Source: Enchytraeus crypticus (taxonomy: Eukaryota > Annelida > Clitellata > Enchytraeida > Enchytraeidae). From it: 64,000 bases of DNA. The notes under the pieces were generated by a model, which was not told where the DNA came from, made no database searches, and saw only the letters and a list, made by a program, of their open reading frames with translations. The DNA lies in contig CAJHZI010000746.1 in assembly GCA_905160935.1 (NCBI GenBank), positions 134,001-198,000 of the forward strand. The letters are read 5' to 3'. The translations under genes and the position numbers were made by a program. Below, piece by piece: positions 10,449-21,363 of the stretch. Every line of letters starts with the position of its first letter. Position 1 is the stretch's first letter.

Positions 10449-13400
10449 GTAAGTACGACACTTTTATTTTTTTGTCGTTCATGTTCGCTATTAACCACTT
10501 GAATTGAACACTTATTGCATGTAAACTAATTATCCTAATTAACCTTCTTTTTGATCGCCGGCTTGATTTTGTCTCAATAGTGCTCGATGTTGTCATTGAT
10601 AACTGTAGTACTCTAATTGTTGTTATTATTGTTTTTATCCACTATTGTAATATATCTTAAAGATTACATTGTAAGAAAACCGAAGTCTAATTGTTAGTCC
10701 ATTGCTGCGAAGGGTTCTTTTATCAAGATCTCTGAATAATCTTTTTAAATGATTTGTCTTCCTGTAGATAAAAGATTTCAGGTGCATGGTGTCTTTATTC
10801 TGTTCTGTTTGGACTCATGTCCAAACAAGACATCTCTGATATCAGACTAGAATTGCATTCCGCTAATACCCTTCCTGCAGTTATTATCCGGATTTCAGAT
10901 ATTTGCATCATACAATTTTGGCTCGCACTGTTTAATGACCACTTACATTTTGCTCATCGTTTTTGATTTGGTTCCATAGTGTACGATGTTGTCATAGACG
11001 AAAGTAGTTCTCTAAGTGTACTGTTGTTGTTGTTGTTGTGCATTGTATGAGACGTACAAGACTTATTTGCGTGCAGGTATCAGACTAGAGCTGCACGGTA
11101 TCTCTGTTGTGCACTGGACCAGACTATGCTTGTCACATAAGGATCAAAAAGGACAGGATGAGATTGAATACTGTAAGGCAAGAGCCAATGTAATACACGA
11201 AGAATATTCAGCAAAAATCATCTTTCTTGAGAAAGGTAGTTAAAATTACCTAACAATTAATATAAGAAAATTTGCTGTATAATTTTAGTGTATTTTTCTT
11301 TTATTAAAATGGACACACACAAGTAATCCATTCTCTGAAAATGGTTTTCTTGCAAATACCTTCATTATCAGGTTTTATACAATATATCAGTTTATGACAA
11401 TAATTAAATAAGCAAAGAAGTCTCTAATGTCTAGATATATCTCGGTCATCTGCGGGTGATAAAACTGATAACTCAAAGAAGTGAACTGGCCTCCGCTGAT
11501 AGTTCATTTAAGAATGGTAATTATTAAAGGAGATTTTATTTATATCTCTGATTTACCAATATTTAATTATACTCATTACATACTTGTTCCTTCATTCAAA
11601 GATTTTGTCTGAGACACTCATTAGTACATCACGTAAAGATTAGTTATTGCATGACGTATGTTACGTTTCAGATGGATCGTTCTTAGGCAAGGACAGAACA
11701 CTAGCTCCTGGTGAACATATATTTCGTTTCTCTGTCAGGTTACCCTGTGAGCTGCCTTCATCATTCGAGGGGGAGTACGGACAGGTATGATAGTGTCTCC
11801 TCAAGTTGTTAGATATAAGACTGTAAGAGCTGAATTCACATCCTTCACCCCGGCCATTATTTTGATTCATTTTTCAAGTTAGACAACTTTCTTAAAGTAA
11901 AGTAAACATGCATTATAGTGAAATGATCAACTATGTTGATATCTATCACTTTTTAATACCACACGCTTAAACCATTAGGCAATTTATTCCATTTTCCTTG
12001 TAACCAGTCCAGTGAATGTCCGAAATTTTACTCTTAGATCAGCGCGGCTGGGATTTGAACCCACGAGGGTTCAATTCACCTCAGGATCTGTCATTTAAAA
12101 CTTCATGATGTTACCCTTACGCTATTAAGACATTAGCTAAAATAATTGTGTGGTAAACCTGACTTCTTAAAAACGAGCCTTATTTACTATCTCAGCAAAC
12201 TAAGAATTTAAATTGTAGTATTAGCGATTGTACTATAGTTAGGCAATCCTTACTTTGTGATTAGATAATTGGAGTTACTGTATCAAGTTAAATTTATTTC
12301 AACCAATCATAAGCTTGATGTAATCTCAGTATAGCTGATCGACAACTCTCAATGTTTAGCATTTTATTTAAAACTGAGAAACGCAATTATTGCTGTGTTT
12401 TGATTAGGTACGCTACACTGCGTCAGCTGTCATAGAGAGATCAGGATTCAAGTCTAACATAGTGCGTCGACGTGCTTTCACCGTACTGACTGGTCTGGAC
12501 CTGAGCTTTATTCCAGAGGCCATGGTTATTATATTCCCCTCTCTTCTCTAAGTCAGTAGAGGCCATGGTTATTATGTTCCCCTCTCTGCTCTCAGTCAGT
12601 AGAGGCCATGGTTATTAATTTCCCCTCTCTGCTCTAAGTCAGTAGTGTTTTGTAAAATAGTGCTGAAAAATGTTACTCTGATATTTACATATTTTAAGGC
12701 ATCCGTTAGGACCTCTTGACGTGGATACGACAGTAAAAATAACTTAGATTAGGTTTAAACAGATCCCTTCTCATTGAAAAAGATATTGGAGTTAATTATT
12801 TGCTGACGTCTTTTTGTACTGATCTTCTCTGTGTATGGAGGAAACTTGAATGTCTCAATAGCGTAGGGGTAACGTCATAAGTTTTAAATGACGGATCCTG
12901 AAGTGAATTAAACCCTCGTGGGTTCGAATCTCAGCCGCGCTGCTCTGAGAGTAAATTCTCGGACATTCACTGGACCAGCTATATGAAAAATGGTCTAAAT
13001 TGCCTAACGGTTTAAACATGTGGTATTAACAGTGATAGATATCAACGCAGTTGATCATTTCACTATAATGCGCGTTTACTTTTACTTGATCTTTAACTGT
13101 TGGTATTAGATGAACAAGTATGTGAGGAATTCAAGCTACTACCATGTGTATAGAGAATAAATAAGCTTTATTGAATGTATATTTTATCGATATGCTTAGA
13201 TCAATTCTTAAATAGACAAATAAAATAGATAAATTTAAAAATATATTAATTAATGGATAAGTAAATAAATTGATTGATCTGCAGACAAAGATAGAGATAT
13301 GCAAGTACAAGAAGTTGGGTAGGTTGAGAGGGGAGGGGGCTGTGACAATAGACTGGGTTGTAAATAGATCTGGGTTTGTCCCAGGAGAGGAAATACCCAT

Positions 13401-16400
13401 TAGTGGTTGTATTCAGAACGACAGCAGACAGACTGTACTTAACTCATCAGTCGCTCTCTTCATGGTGTGTCATGCTAGATTCATGATACAAATTAATAAA
13501 CACAGTTCTCTCTCTCTCTCTCTCCCTCTCTTGCTCTCTCTTTCTCTCTTGTTTTGAAAGTAAATGTATTTGCGAACATGTTGAGATGCTATAAAGCTAC
13601 AAACTTAAGTTTAACATCATTTTTCATATCATAAAGGAAGCTGTGATAGATGGTCAAATGAGAATTCAAACTAATAGCATCTTATAATATTAATGGTTTG
13701 TCATGTAAGGGTTCTATTGACCAGGCTATCTAACCTGCACACAGAATTGGTTTCAAATGTTAATTTTGTATTACTCTACAACAGTGTACATAGATTCTAT
13801 GCCATTGCTTTGTCATATTCTTTATATGCATACTTTTTGTAAAATTTTGCTGTCATTTGTGTAACTGGATCATCTGTAACTGTATTTTTAAATGAGGACG
13901 AGGAAATGAACGTTTTATTGCTTAATGATTTTTTTCTATTTATAATAAGTATTTTTAATTACATTGAAGTATCAGTATTTCTTTCTATGATCAGATTGCA
14001 TTGACAATGATGTTCACAGTTGCATTTTCTATGCAACTCTGAAAGTATAGCGAATGCTAAAGTGGAGTTGTTGTTTAAGTTGTACAGTATGTTGTTTAGT
14101 TCAAGCAAAGAGGTAGAGTCTATTTTATTTATTCATCTCTTTATTCTACTTTGTACAGGTGATCATGTACAAAGCACGCAGGAAGTGGAAGAAGGAGCGA
14201 CGTAAGATAGTGGGTCACGAGAAGGGAACGACGTGCGTGGGTGACGTCACTATATGGAACGAGTCACTTCTGATTCCTCCTCTGCCTCCAACAGGACTCA
14301 ACCGCAGCAAGGTCATTGACATCAGCTATGAACTAGAGGTACGGGGTAAATGATTATTGTAGAATTGAGAGTCTAAAGTGTCTTTTTTTTATATTTCGTA
14401 TAGTTACACAGATGACATATCACATGTGTTTACAATGTTTCCTTTCTTAGTTGCTGTTTTTGCAGTTTTCATTATTTTCTCCTTTTCATCTCACTGGCTA
14501 TTAGTAATCGTTGCCTTTTGTTGGCGCTCCAATAGCAGCCGGCGCAGATTTAAGAATAACCTCCAACACCCTGGGGATTATTTACGTTCAAAGCTGTCGA
14601 CACTCGGTCTTCCAAAGGGATCGCCCACCATTTATTAACCGCGTGCAACGTGGCTTTACTTCGTTCAATTAACGCACAGCTTAACTGAGTGCGCTAAATC
14701 CCCTCCCAATGTCTGTTACTAGTGCATCCCAAAAATACGCTAGCTCTCGAAGTATACCAACCAGAGCAAGATAATTGACATCAGCTATGAACTAGAGGTA
14801 CGAGAGCAATGATTCTTGTAGAATTGATAGTCTAAATTGTCTGTTATTAGTGCATCCTGAAAATATGCTAGCTCTCAAAGCATGCCACTTCACGAGTGTT
14901 GATAATTTTTAAATCACAATAGTGTGTAAATAAAAATAAAATAGGGTGTATATGATAATCTGACATGTACAGTACATGTAACATGTTTACTAGGGCAAAG
15001 TTCAATTGGGTTCAAGTTTATATCTACTGCAGATCAGCAGTTATTTATTATCATCATTTCATTTCAGTTGTCTTTTATTGGTAGTGTTGTGGGCACCTTG
15101 AAAATATAAAGCCAACCCTGAAATAAGAATGCAGTTCCCAAGGATGCAGTAGGTGGAAGGCTAATTGAGTCTGTTTAATCTGTAGGAATAAGTAAACTGA
15201 GACTTACTGGTTAAGATCTGTCAACACATGTCAACATTATAGGTTATGACCCCACCGTTTGTAAATCTTGTTCTATTAACAAATCAACGGCATCCTGGCC
15301 TGATGATATATTTGATCTTGTGACCTCGCATCTGTCAATATCAGTTGTATTGTAAGATGTAGTGACTGATTTATGCTGTTTTGTATCTATATAGCTGCAG
15401 AGGGTTGGTAGTTTAGCATCTAATTTCATATCTAGTGATACTGTCTTGGTTAGTCCAGCTCGGATTCGAACCGAGGGCCTACTGCTTCTCAGGCAAGCTT
15501 GCTGTCCATACTATTCAACCAATACCAAATACTCTGCTATTATAGATATGCATCCATGCTACTTTTGATACTTTAACCTATTGACAGTTTATAGTGTCAA
15601 TCGCTGGAGGTAACCCACCCGTCACGTACACGAAGCCTCTCTACATAGGAACCATTCCTATATCAGGCGAGTCTATGACGAGGTCCTACGCCACTATGCT
15701 ACGTCACAACTACAGCGCTCAGCTGTCAGCTGGGGATGATTATCATGGGGGAGCGGATAGTCTCCACTCCTCTCTCCCCTCCCTCACTGATGCCATAGCC
15801 GCTGCTGCCATCTCAGGTTAGTTAACTATTTCATTGAAAGCCAAAGTAAGCTAAGGTTGACGTCAGTTTCCTCACTCGAAAGCGATGTCAGTGACGGGCG
15901 AGCCCAGGAATTGAACCCCGCACATACTGATCTGCGGTCGACTGTCTTACCGACTTCTCCACTGGCTCCAGCCAAAGTAATAGTTACTATTAATATATTA
16001 GCTCGATGAAATCTATATTTTAGGTAATTAGTTCATTTTTGATATATTAGTTAGATTAAATGAATATATTATTTTATTGCTTGATATTACCATATTAGTT
16101 AATATACTTTCTTATTAGTTAGTTGCAAAGTCAATATATTCTTTTTCGCCAGTTGAATAGACATTTTCATGATGTTTAGTAGCCTAAATATTATTTCCAG
16201 TTGATGGGAATAAGAGTTTGTGAGTTTAATTTCTGATCAATATTTTCTTGTGAAGGCAGTGCTAGCTATGATAGGGTTATGTATTTCAAATGCATACATA
16301 AATTGCTAACTGACCGAGATGCTATACTGGCTTTAAGCTTTCAGTGGACAACTAAGTTACTGATTGCCATCAGTTTCTCAAGGTTATTGTAAAATCACGA

Positions 16401-17945
16401 GTTCAGATAAGCTTAGAATGGTTCATGGGCAGATTTAGAATGGACTCAACCTGTATGTTTTAGTATGTTATTATGCATTATATATTTTTGATAGATTGAA
16501 TCATTAATTACTTTATTTGACCAATATATTGATTTAATAATAATAAAGGTTTAACGTCCGTTTCCTCATACAAATATGATGTCAGAGACATACTCTCATC
16601 ACATGTTACTACAAATCGATTCACCCCTAACGATCTGAAAAAACTTATTGATTAGATTGATTTCACTGACTGATATATTGATTTATTGATTGATTCATAT
16701 GCTATATTAGCTGAATGATTTGCTGGATTGACTGACTGATCGATTGATTGCTTGATAATTGTGCAGGTGTTGTTGATATCAACCCCTCTGCGCCTAGTCT
16801 AACCACTCTACGACGTGAGTCGTGGAGCGTAGACAGCGCTACAAGCTTACCTGACGACATCATCAATCCCCCGCCATTCGCTCCCGGTCACTATGACGAC
16901 GAGAGTCTGTTTGATGAGTCACTGATGTTTGAGGATGAGTCATCGCAACTGTTTGAGCCGTCAGCTCCGAGCGAGAGCACTCTACAGCGACCATGGAGTG
17001 CGGAGCAGCCGATAGGTTTCTATGTGTTTCCTATGTTTCAACAACATTACCCTGACCATTTTTGATCACCGGACTGGCGTTTAGGACCCAACTTTGGTTT
17101 AGGAACTTACTTCTCCACACATTTCTTTTGCCGATTGGTCTGAGTGAGTAATTGATCTGAAGTGATGTGTGCTGTGGGGACGTCCCTGACATCATCCCTG
17201 GATGAGGAAACGGACGTTAAACCTTAATTATTATTATTTCTAAACAGTTTATAAACAACCACAATTATGCTTCTGACAGTATACTCTCTCTCTCTCTCTC
17301 TCTCTCTTAGTGCTCTGCCTACTGGCAGGTTCATTGTATATAACGCCTCCAGTCTTCTTGTCTGTCTTCAGTTTTCTTCTTCATGTCCACATACAAGTGG
17401 ATCTTTAAATCATCTAACATTTCTAATCTCGGCATGCATCTGCCGTCAGTATACTACGTGGTCATTTTTTAAAATTATTTCTTTCCTATGGCTGTCAGAA
17501 GGTATTCTCTTGTACGCATCTACATGTATACTAGTGTATATTTTTGTTTAATGTTGCAGATACTGAACCTGGAGAGTTCACGTCTGAATCTCAAAACGAA
17601 TCTCAGGAAAAAGCTGCCGACGATCCAGAAGAAAGAGGCAACACTAATGTATACGATACATCAAAAGAAGACAGTGAAGGCAATGCTGTACTTATCTCTG
17701 AGGAAAATAAAGACCCTAACGAGAGCGAAAGTAGAGAAATTGAAGCGACGGTTGAGGATAATGGACAAGAATCTGAAACAAGAATTAAGAATGGTGAAGA
17801 GATTGAGGCAACAGTTGTGGATGGTGATGGAAGTGTAGGAGGATTAGAGAGTGAAACTAAGGGGGATAAGAAAGAGGCTGGTTTTCAGCCGGTGTACATC
17901 TACTATCCAACGATTCGTAGAGAAGAAGAAGCCACTCACTTGTGA
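10331..17945 (+). CDS. Alpha-arrestin (arrestin domain-containing protein), nine exons
   Basis: Exons 10331-10448, 11077-11235, 11672-11784, 12408-12524, 13285-13464, 14159-14338, 15588-15816, 16767-17015 and 17560-17945 join without a phase conflict into 576 codons plus TGA. Arrestin_N covers about residues 5-150 (PVYCEGDTLAGHV, IRLELHGISVVHW, LAPGEHIFRFSVRLP, LPSSFEGEYG, VRYTASA). Arrestin_C covers about 175-320 (RSGFVPGEEIPISG, YKARRKWKKERRK, PPLPPTGL, VIDISYELE, PLYIGTIPI). The tail is acidic, has two PSAP tetrapeptides (residues 372-375 and 430-433) and ends PVYIYYPTIRREEEATHL. Alpha-arrestins are adaptors for membrane-protein ubiquitination and endosomal sorting; PSAP in mammalian ARRDC1 binds TSG101. 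No PPxY is visible, so NEDD4 recruitment is uncertain. The orthologue (ARRDC1 to 5) is not assigned. Confidence 0.93.
10545..10640 (+). mobile_element. Family D copy in arrestin intron 1
   Basis: TTTTGTCTCAATAGTGCTCG, TTGTCATTGATAACTGTAGT and ACTCTAATTGTTGTTATTAT match the family D tail. Confidence 0.7.
10905..11035 (+). mobile_element. Second family D copy in arrestin intron 1
   Basis: GGTTCCATAGTGTACGATGT, TGTCATAGACGAAAGTAGTT and TGTTGTTGTTGTTGTG tail. Ends about 40 bp before exon 2. Confidence 0.65.
11077..11235 (+). CDS. Arrestin exon 2
   Basis: Acceptor TTTGCGTGCAG, two bases complete the split Cys codon, ends with one base of the next codon before GTAGTT. Encodes the RLELHG...VHWT strand of the arrestin fold. 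Confidence 0.9.
11672..11784 (+). CDS. Arrestin exon 3
   Basis: Acceptor ACGTTTCAG, ends in phase 0 at GGACAG/GTATGA. Contains the family motifs PGEHIF and LPSSFEGEYG. Confidence 0.93.
11894..12134 (-). mobile_element. SINE family B copy in arrestin intron 3
   Basis: Complement of the family B box (GGGATTTGAACCC) and of its tail (AAACATGCATTATAGTGAAA). About 240 bp. Confidence 0.8.
12408..12524 (+). CDS. Arrestin exon 4
   Basis: Acceptor TTTTGATTAG, 39 codons starting VRYTASAV, ends IPEAM in phase 0 before a weak GTTATT donor. The last ten bases and the donor are tandemly repeated downstream. Confidence 0.85.
12515..12643 (+). repeat. Three 43-bp tandem copies of the exon 4 end plus donor
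   Basis: Units start at 12515, 12558 and 12601. Each is AGAGGCCATG (the last ten exon bases) followed by GTTATTA, CCCCTCTCT and CTAAGTCAGT. The first unit is the true exon end; the other two are intronic. Confidence 0.93.
12848..13084 (+). mobile_element. SINE family B copy in arrestin intron 4
   Basis: Plus-strand reference copy: A-box-like TAGCGTAGGGGTAACGTC, B box GGGTTCGAATCTC, then a body ending TATAATGCGCGTTTACTTTT. Opposite in orientation to the copy in intron 3. Confidence 0.82.
13285..13464 (+). CDS. Arrestin exon 5
   Basis: Acceptor TGATCTGCAG, 60 codons in phase 0, ends at ATG/GTGTGT. Encodes NRSGFVPGEEIPISG of Arrestin_C. A (CT)n tract at 13507-13550 follows in the intron. Confidence 0.92.
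14159..14338 (+). CDS. Arrestin exon 6
   Basis: Acceptor TTTGTACAG, 60 codons VIMYKARRKW to ISYELE, donor GAG/GTACGG in phase 0. Its 3' end is duplicated at 14759. Confidence 0.93.
14300..14886 (+). repeat. Tandem duplication of the exon 6 end plus donor, split by a SINE
   Basis: Copy 1 is 14300-14383 plus 14715-14758; copy 2 is 14759-14886. Both contain ATTGACATCAGCTATGAACT, the AGAG/GTACG donor, TTGTAGAATTGA, TGTCTGTTA-TAGTGCATCC and TATGCTAGCTCTC. Family G element 14384-14709 interrupts copy 1 only, so it inserted after the duplication. Confidence 0.9.
14384..14709 (-). mobile_element. Dispersed element family G, 326 bp, with TGTCT target duplication
   Basis: Flanked by TGTCT at 14379-14383 and 14710-14714. 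Its other copy is at about 36899-37225 in the opposite orientation; shared blocks include CTATTAGTAATCGTTGCCTT-like, TTTTGTTGGCGC, AGCCGGCGC and CCTGGGGATTATTTAC. On the minus strand it starts GGGATTTAGCGCACTCAGTT, a possible A-box-like head. No protein-coding capacity. Confidence 0.82.
15440..15530 (-). mobile_element. tRNA-derived element head in arrestin intron 6
   Basis: The complement reads CTCGGTTCGAATCCGAGCTG, a near-perfect B box and T-arm stem, with an A-box region upstream. Without an acceptor stem match and with a non-tRNA body it is more likely a SINE head than a tRNA gene. Confidence 0.5.
15588..15816 (+). CDS. Arrestin exon 7
   Basis: Acceptor CTATTGACAG, starts FIVSIAGGNPPVTYTKPLYI, the end of Arrestin_C, and continues into an Ala-rich stretch. 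Ends with one base before GTTAGT. Confidence 0.92.
15850..15970 (-). mobile_element. SINE family A copy with target-site duplication
   Basis: Flanked by GCCAAAGTAA at 15840-15849 and 15971-15980, which marks both ends. The complement gives the full family A order from GGCTGGAGCCAGTGG to the CTGACGTCAACCTTAGC tail, about 120 bp. Confidence 0.88.
16536..16600 (-). mobile_element. SINE family C, 3' fragment
   Basis: AATAATAATAAAGGTTTAAC, CGTCCGTTTCCTCAT and GATGTCAGAGAC are the complement of the family C tail. Confidence 0.7.
16767..17015 (+). CDS. Arrestin exon 8 with two PSAP motifs
   Basis: Acceptor AATTGTGCAG. Encodes an acidic, Ser-rich tail with INPSAPSL and FEPSAPSES. Spliced at ATAG/GTTTCT in phase 1. 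If this donor is skipped, the frame continues 17 more residues to TGA at 17063-17065, a possible shorter isoform. Confidence 0.85.
17064..17239 (+). mobile_element. SINE family C, near full-length copy
   Basis: Head TGATCACCGGACTGGCGTTT, middle GTGATGTGTGCTGTGGGGAC and tail GTCCCTGACATCATCCCTGG then GAGGAAACGGACGTTAAACC with a TTATTATTATT end. It begins right at the read-through stop codon of exon 8. Confidence 0.85.
17560..17945 (+). CDS. Arrestin exon 9 (last)
   Basis: Acceptor TTTAATGTTGCAG. Two bases complete an Asp codon, then 127 acidic residues (rich in Glu, Asp, Ser) ending GFQPVYIYYPTIRREEEATH and Leu before TGA. Confidence 0.88.
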
Positions 17946-18198
17946 CAGTCGAGCGAGAGATTGCGTGAAAAGAAAAGAATCAAGCCATATCTACTTATTC
18001 TTGTGTTAGTGTATGCTATAGCTATGTGTCTGTCTTCGTTGTAATTGTACTTTAGATAATGAAAATATTGCGCCAATCAATTTTAATCTGTTATTTACAA
18101 ATTTATTAATTACTAAATTTTAGATGATCAAGGCATTGGCAATGCTTTTGTATTGCTTTATATTAAATAATATGCTATGTTTGTCCAACTGTTTTCTT

Positions 18199-18346
18199 GA
18201 TCACCGGACCGTCACCGTTTAGGATCACCTTTTCTTTCTCTTCTTAACATGTTTTTCATATCGTTTGGGTAAACCAATTTGCAGTGACAAGTGTTGAGGA
18301 CGTCCCTGATATCATTCTTGTCTGAGGAAGCGGACGTTAAACTTTT
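18199..18346 (+). mobile_element. SINE family C copy
   Basis: TGATCACCGGACCGTC head, AGGACGTCCCTGATATCATT, and TGAGGAAGCGGACGTTAAAC tail followed by TTTTATTACTG. Confidence 0.78.
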
Positions 18347-19833
18347 ATTACTGTTATGATTAATTAATTATTAGTATAAGTTAGGTTTAGCTGAAATTTA
18401 GTTTAAATTGACTAGACTAATTTAGATAGCAACATGGTTTCATTGGTTATAACCTTGAGGAAGTTTTCAATTGTTTTCTTTCTGACTTTAATCGGCATTG
18501 ATAGTGTGATTGAAGGTATATTGGCATGCAACGTACTGGTTGGTGACTAAATTGCCAGCACACTTGTGCGGAATGCAGAAGGCTAAGGATTTGAATGCTA
18601 CTATTGGATAAGTTTCGTTTAACTTTGATCTTTTCCTTATGCTTAAATTAACTTCTACTGTCTATCGAAATAGAGCTAAAATATTTCTATTTTTAGCAAA
18701 AGTTGTTGGTGCTGTTAATCTGTCATACTTTTTGAATATACCATTGCGCTTTTATTATAGATGTATGTATTTTTGTTACGGCTTTGTTGTATAAAGTTTG
18801 ATGAACTATTTAAATGGAGGCTTGATACTGCATTTGTTTCATTTCATTATAATTATTGAATTGATGTAAACTTACAGCGGTGTGATTTAGAATTTTGAGG
18901 TTGTTTGTCACTGTACGTGTCGATTGTATGTATAAAACATTGAGAAATGCTTACAGATATAACACGATTGTTATATTGTAGATGTAACATATACTTGCAT
19001 ATTCGGATTAGTCTTATAGTTGATGATTTGTTGAAGAATCTTCTTGCCGAATGATATTTATTATATACTTACAAGATGCATTTTATCCTACACTATATTC
19101 ATTGTCATTACTGCGAAATCGATGAGATCTGAACGATATGGAATGTGTAGCGAAATACGATTACGTTTTGTGAAGTTATACTTATATATGTGCACATAGA
19201 GAAATTACTTTATTTTTCACTAGATGAGGGGTTAGAAGCCGTAATTGTTTTTATTGGACAATGTCACATGCCTTCTTTAGACTAAATGTACATCTAGTTC
19301 TACTCTTTTGTGTAGAAAGTGTGAGATGATTAGTGACTATGTGTGTATTAGAAGAACCAAAGTTTAAAATGTCTATATACAGTCTACAATCTTTTCACAT
19401 GGTGAGTATACTAGCAATTAACCCTATATTAAAATCTGTTATCTTTGCCTAGGTTGTGCCTGCACACACTATACGAGGCCCTTGTTCAAGTAAATGGCCT
19501 GACTTTTGATTTTTTCCTATCTATTCTATCACTTCAGAAGTCGCTGTTTAGAAAACATATGCCGTTCTTTATAGCATGACTCATGCATCCATGATTCAAT
19601 ATGGCCGTCTTCATTTTTAGCTAAATGTAATATTCGTGTATATTCGCGGCCTCTTTGTATAATCATTAATCTCAATCTATACTCATTTATTGTGTCTATC
19701 GCTTTACTGTTTCATCTGTGTTAGTGCTATACAATTACATCTAACAACGCATTTATTGTAGACTAACAGACCTATGTTAAGCTTTGAAGATAAGACTAGT
19801 CGAATATTTCTTTCTCATCTGCATCTGTGAATT

Positions 19834-19839
19834 AATAAA
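19834..19839 (+). terminator. Candidate polyadenylation signal
   Basis: AATAAA followed about 20 bases later by T-rich sequence. Would end the arrestin transcript. Confidence 0.4.
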
Positions 19840-20699
19840 CGCTATTGCATTTTACTTGCACTCGTTTCTTTATTGTTTTTAACTTCTGCAATTCATTGAC
19901 TTAATGAATTACAGAAAATAAAACTTAATAATGTTAAGTTTTACTTTTCACATAATATATTTTATTCTTTCAAAGATTCAGAATGCTCATTTGTGATGTT
20001 TTGATGAAAGTATTTTAATGTTGTGTGTGACTGTCAGTAAATACATTTGAGACAGTTGATAAAATACTCTTCTGCATTTAAAAAGATAAAGTTTTTAGTA
20101 AAGCGGCTTAAGGCTATTCTCAATCATAATAATGGTTAACACTCTGTTTGGTTTCATTTTCGCCCATTTTGACGAGTTGTTTTGCTTTAAGAATATCTAA
20201 TTGTTCACTGCATACAATTATAATTTTGTTATTTTAGTAATAAACTAAATTAAAAAGTTAAACGATTGTGTTAACTTCAGTTTTCTCTCTCAACGGGTTA
20301 TCAGTTACGGTATTTGAACCACACATATTTTGACCTGCACTCGAATATTCGAGTTCTGATAATATCGCTAATCGACATCGTTTATGGTCAGAACTACGAC
20401 GGTATCTGATCGTCTTCGAACCTATTCCATCACTGACATTGATATCTATGTTAACGAGACATTAACTTACCACGCTAGGGAGTAGATTCTATACTGAAGA
20501 TTTTATAACGGTTCACGTGACCATATTTTTACGCTTTCATAGTTTTTCTTGTTTTGTTATTTATTTCTGATTTAATTGACTTGCTCGCATTTCACTTTGA
20601 GGCATTATTTATTTTCTGTGACCGACTTTTAGCAACTATATATAGCTCCAATTCCGTTGTTTACTGAAGACTTGTTACATTTTAAGTATTACGTGAGTC

Positions 20700-20770
20700 G
20701 GGATTGGTCTTGTGGTTAGAGTGCCGGTTTAAGAAGCTGGCAATCTTGTCGAATCTCATTCGGCAATGCA
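20700..20770 (+). mobile_element. tRNA-like SINE head
   Basis: GGTCTTGTGGTTAGAGTGCC resembles an A box and GTCGAATCTCATTC a weak B box. No acceptor-stem pairing, so not called a tRNA gene. Confidence 0.4.
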
Positions 20771-20824
20771 GAATGTTGTTAGTCTGCTCGCATCAATACA
20801 TCGCACAGTCTCACAATCGATGTT

Positions 20825-21003
20825 AGTGGTGGTGGTGGATGCAGTGGTGGTGATAGTGGTGGTAGTGGTGGTGATGATGATGATGATGATGATGATAACG
20901 ATGATGATAACGATGGTGGTGATGATGATGATGATGATGTTGATGATGATGATAACGGTGGTGGAGGTGATGATGGTAGTGGTGATGATGGTGGTGGTGG
21001 TGT
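20825..21003. repeat. GGT/GAT triplet repeat
   Basis: Imperfect GTG, GAT and GAC triplets on the plus strand. Long frames on both strands come from the repeat. Confidence 0.9.
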
Positions 21004-21184
21004 CTGTGAAGACGACGATAATTACCGTCAACTCAGGCAAATAAATAATAAACCAGCTTCTTATAGCTAAGGTTCAGCTTCTATTGAACAATCTGGAACA
21101 ATTTTAGTTTTCCTAATATGCGCTTGAATGCTTTCGCTTTAAAATTTATTAATAAATAACGGACAAGATATGCACGTGTGTCTT

Positions 21185-21363
<179 letters not shown>

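Larger units (their letters stand above)
17946..19860 (+). other. Probable long 3' UTR of the arrestin gene
   Basis: Apart from a family C SINE at 18199-18346 this stretch is free of recognised repeats and of splice-like structure. The first well-placed canonical signal is AATAAA at 19834-19839. The length (1.9 kb) and use of this signal are inferred. Confidence 0.45.

Noticed and set aside
12848..13084. Possible tRNA gene with A and B boxes
   Set aside because: The same sequence recurs at least four times with a 150-bp non-tRNA body, so it is a SINE.
15440..15530. Possible tRNA gene (good B box GGTTCGAATCC)
   Set aside because: No acceptor-stem pairing or standard anticodon loop could be drawn, and similar heads in this window belong to SINEs.
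20756..21044. Frames of 92-94 codons on both strands
   Set aside because: Val/Met and Thr/Ile runs from a triplet repeat.
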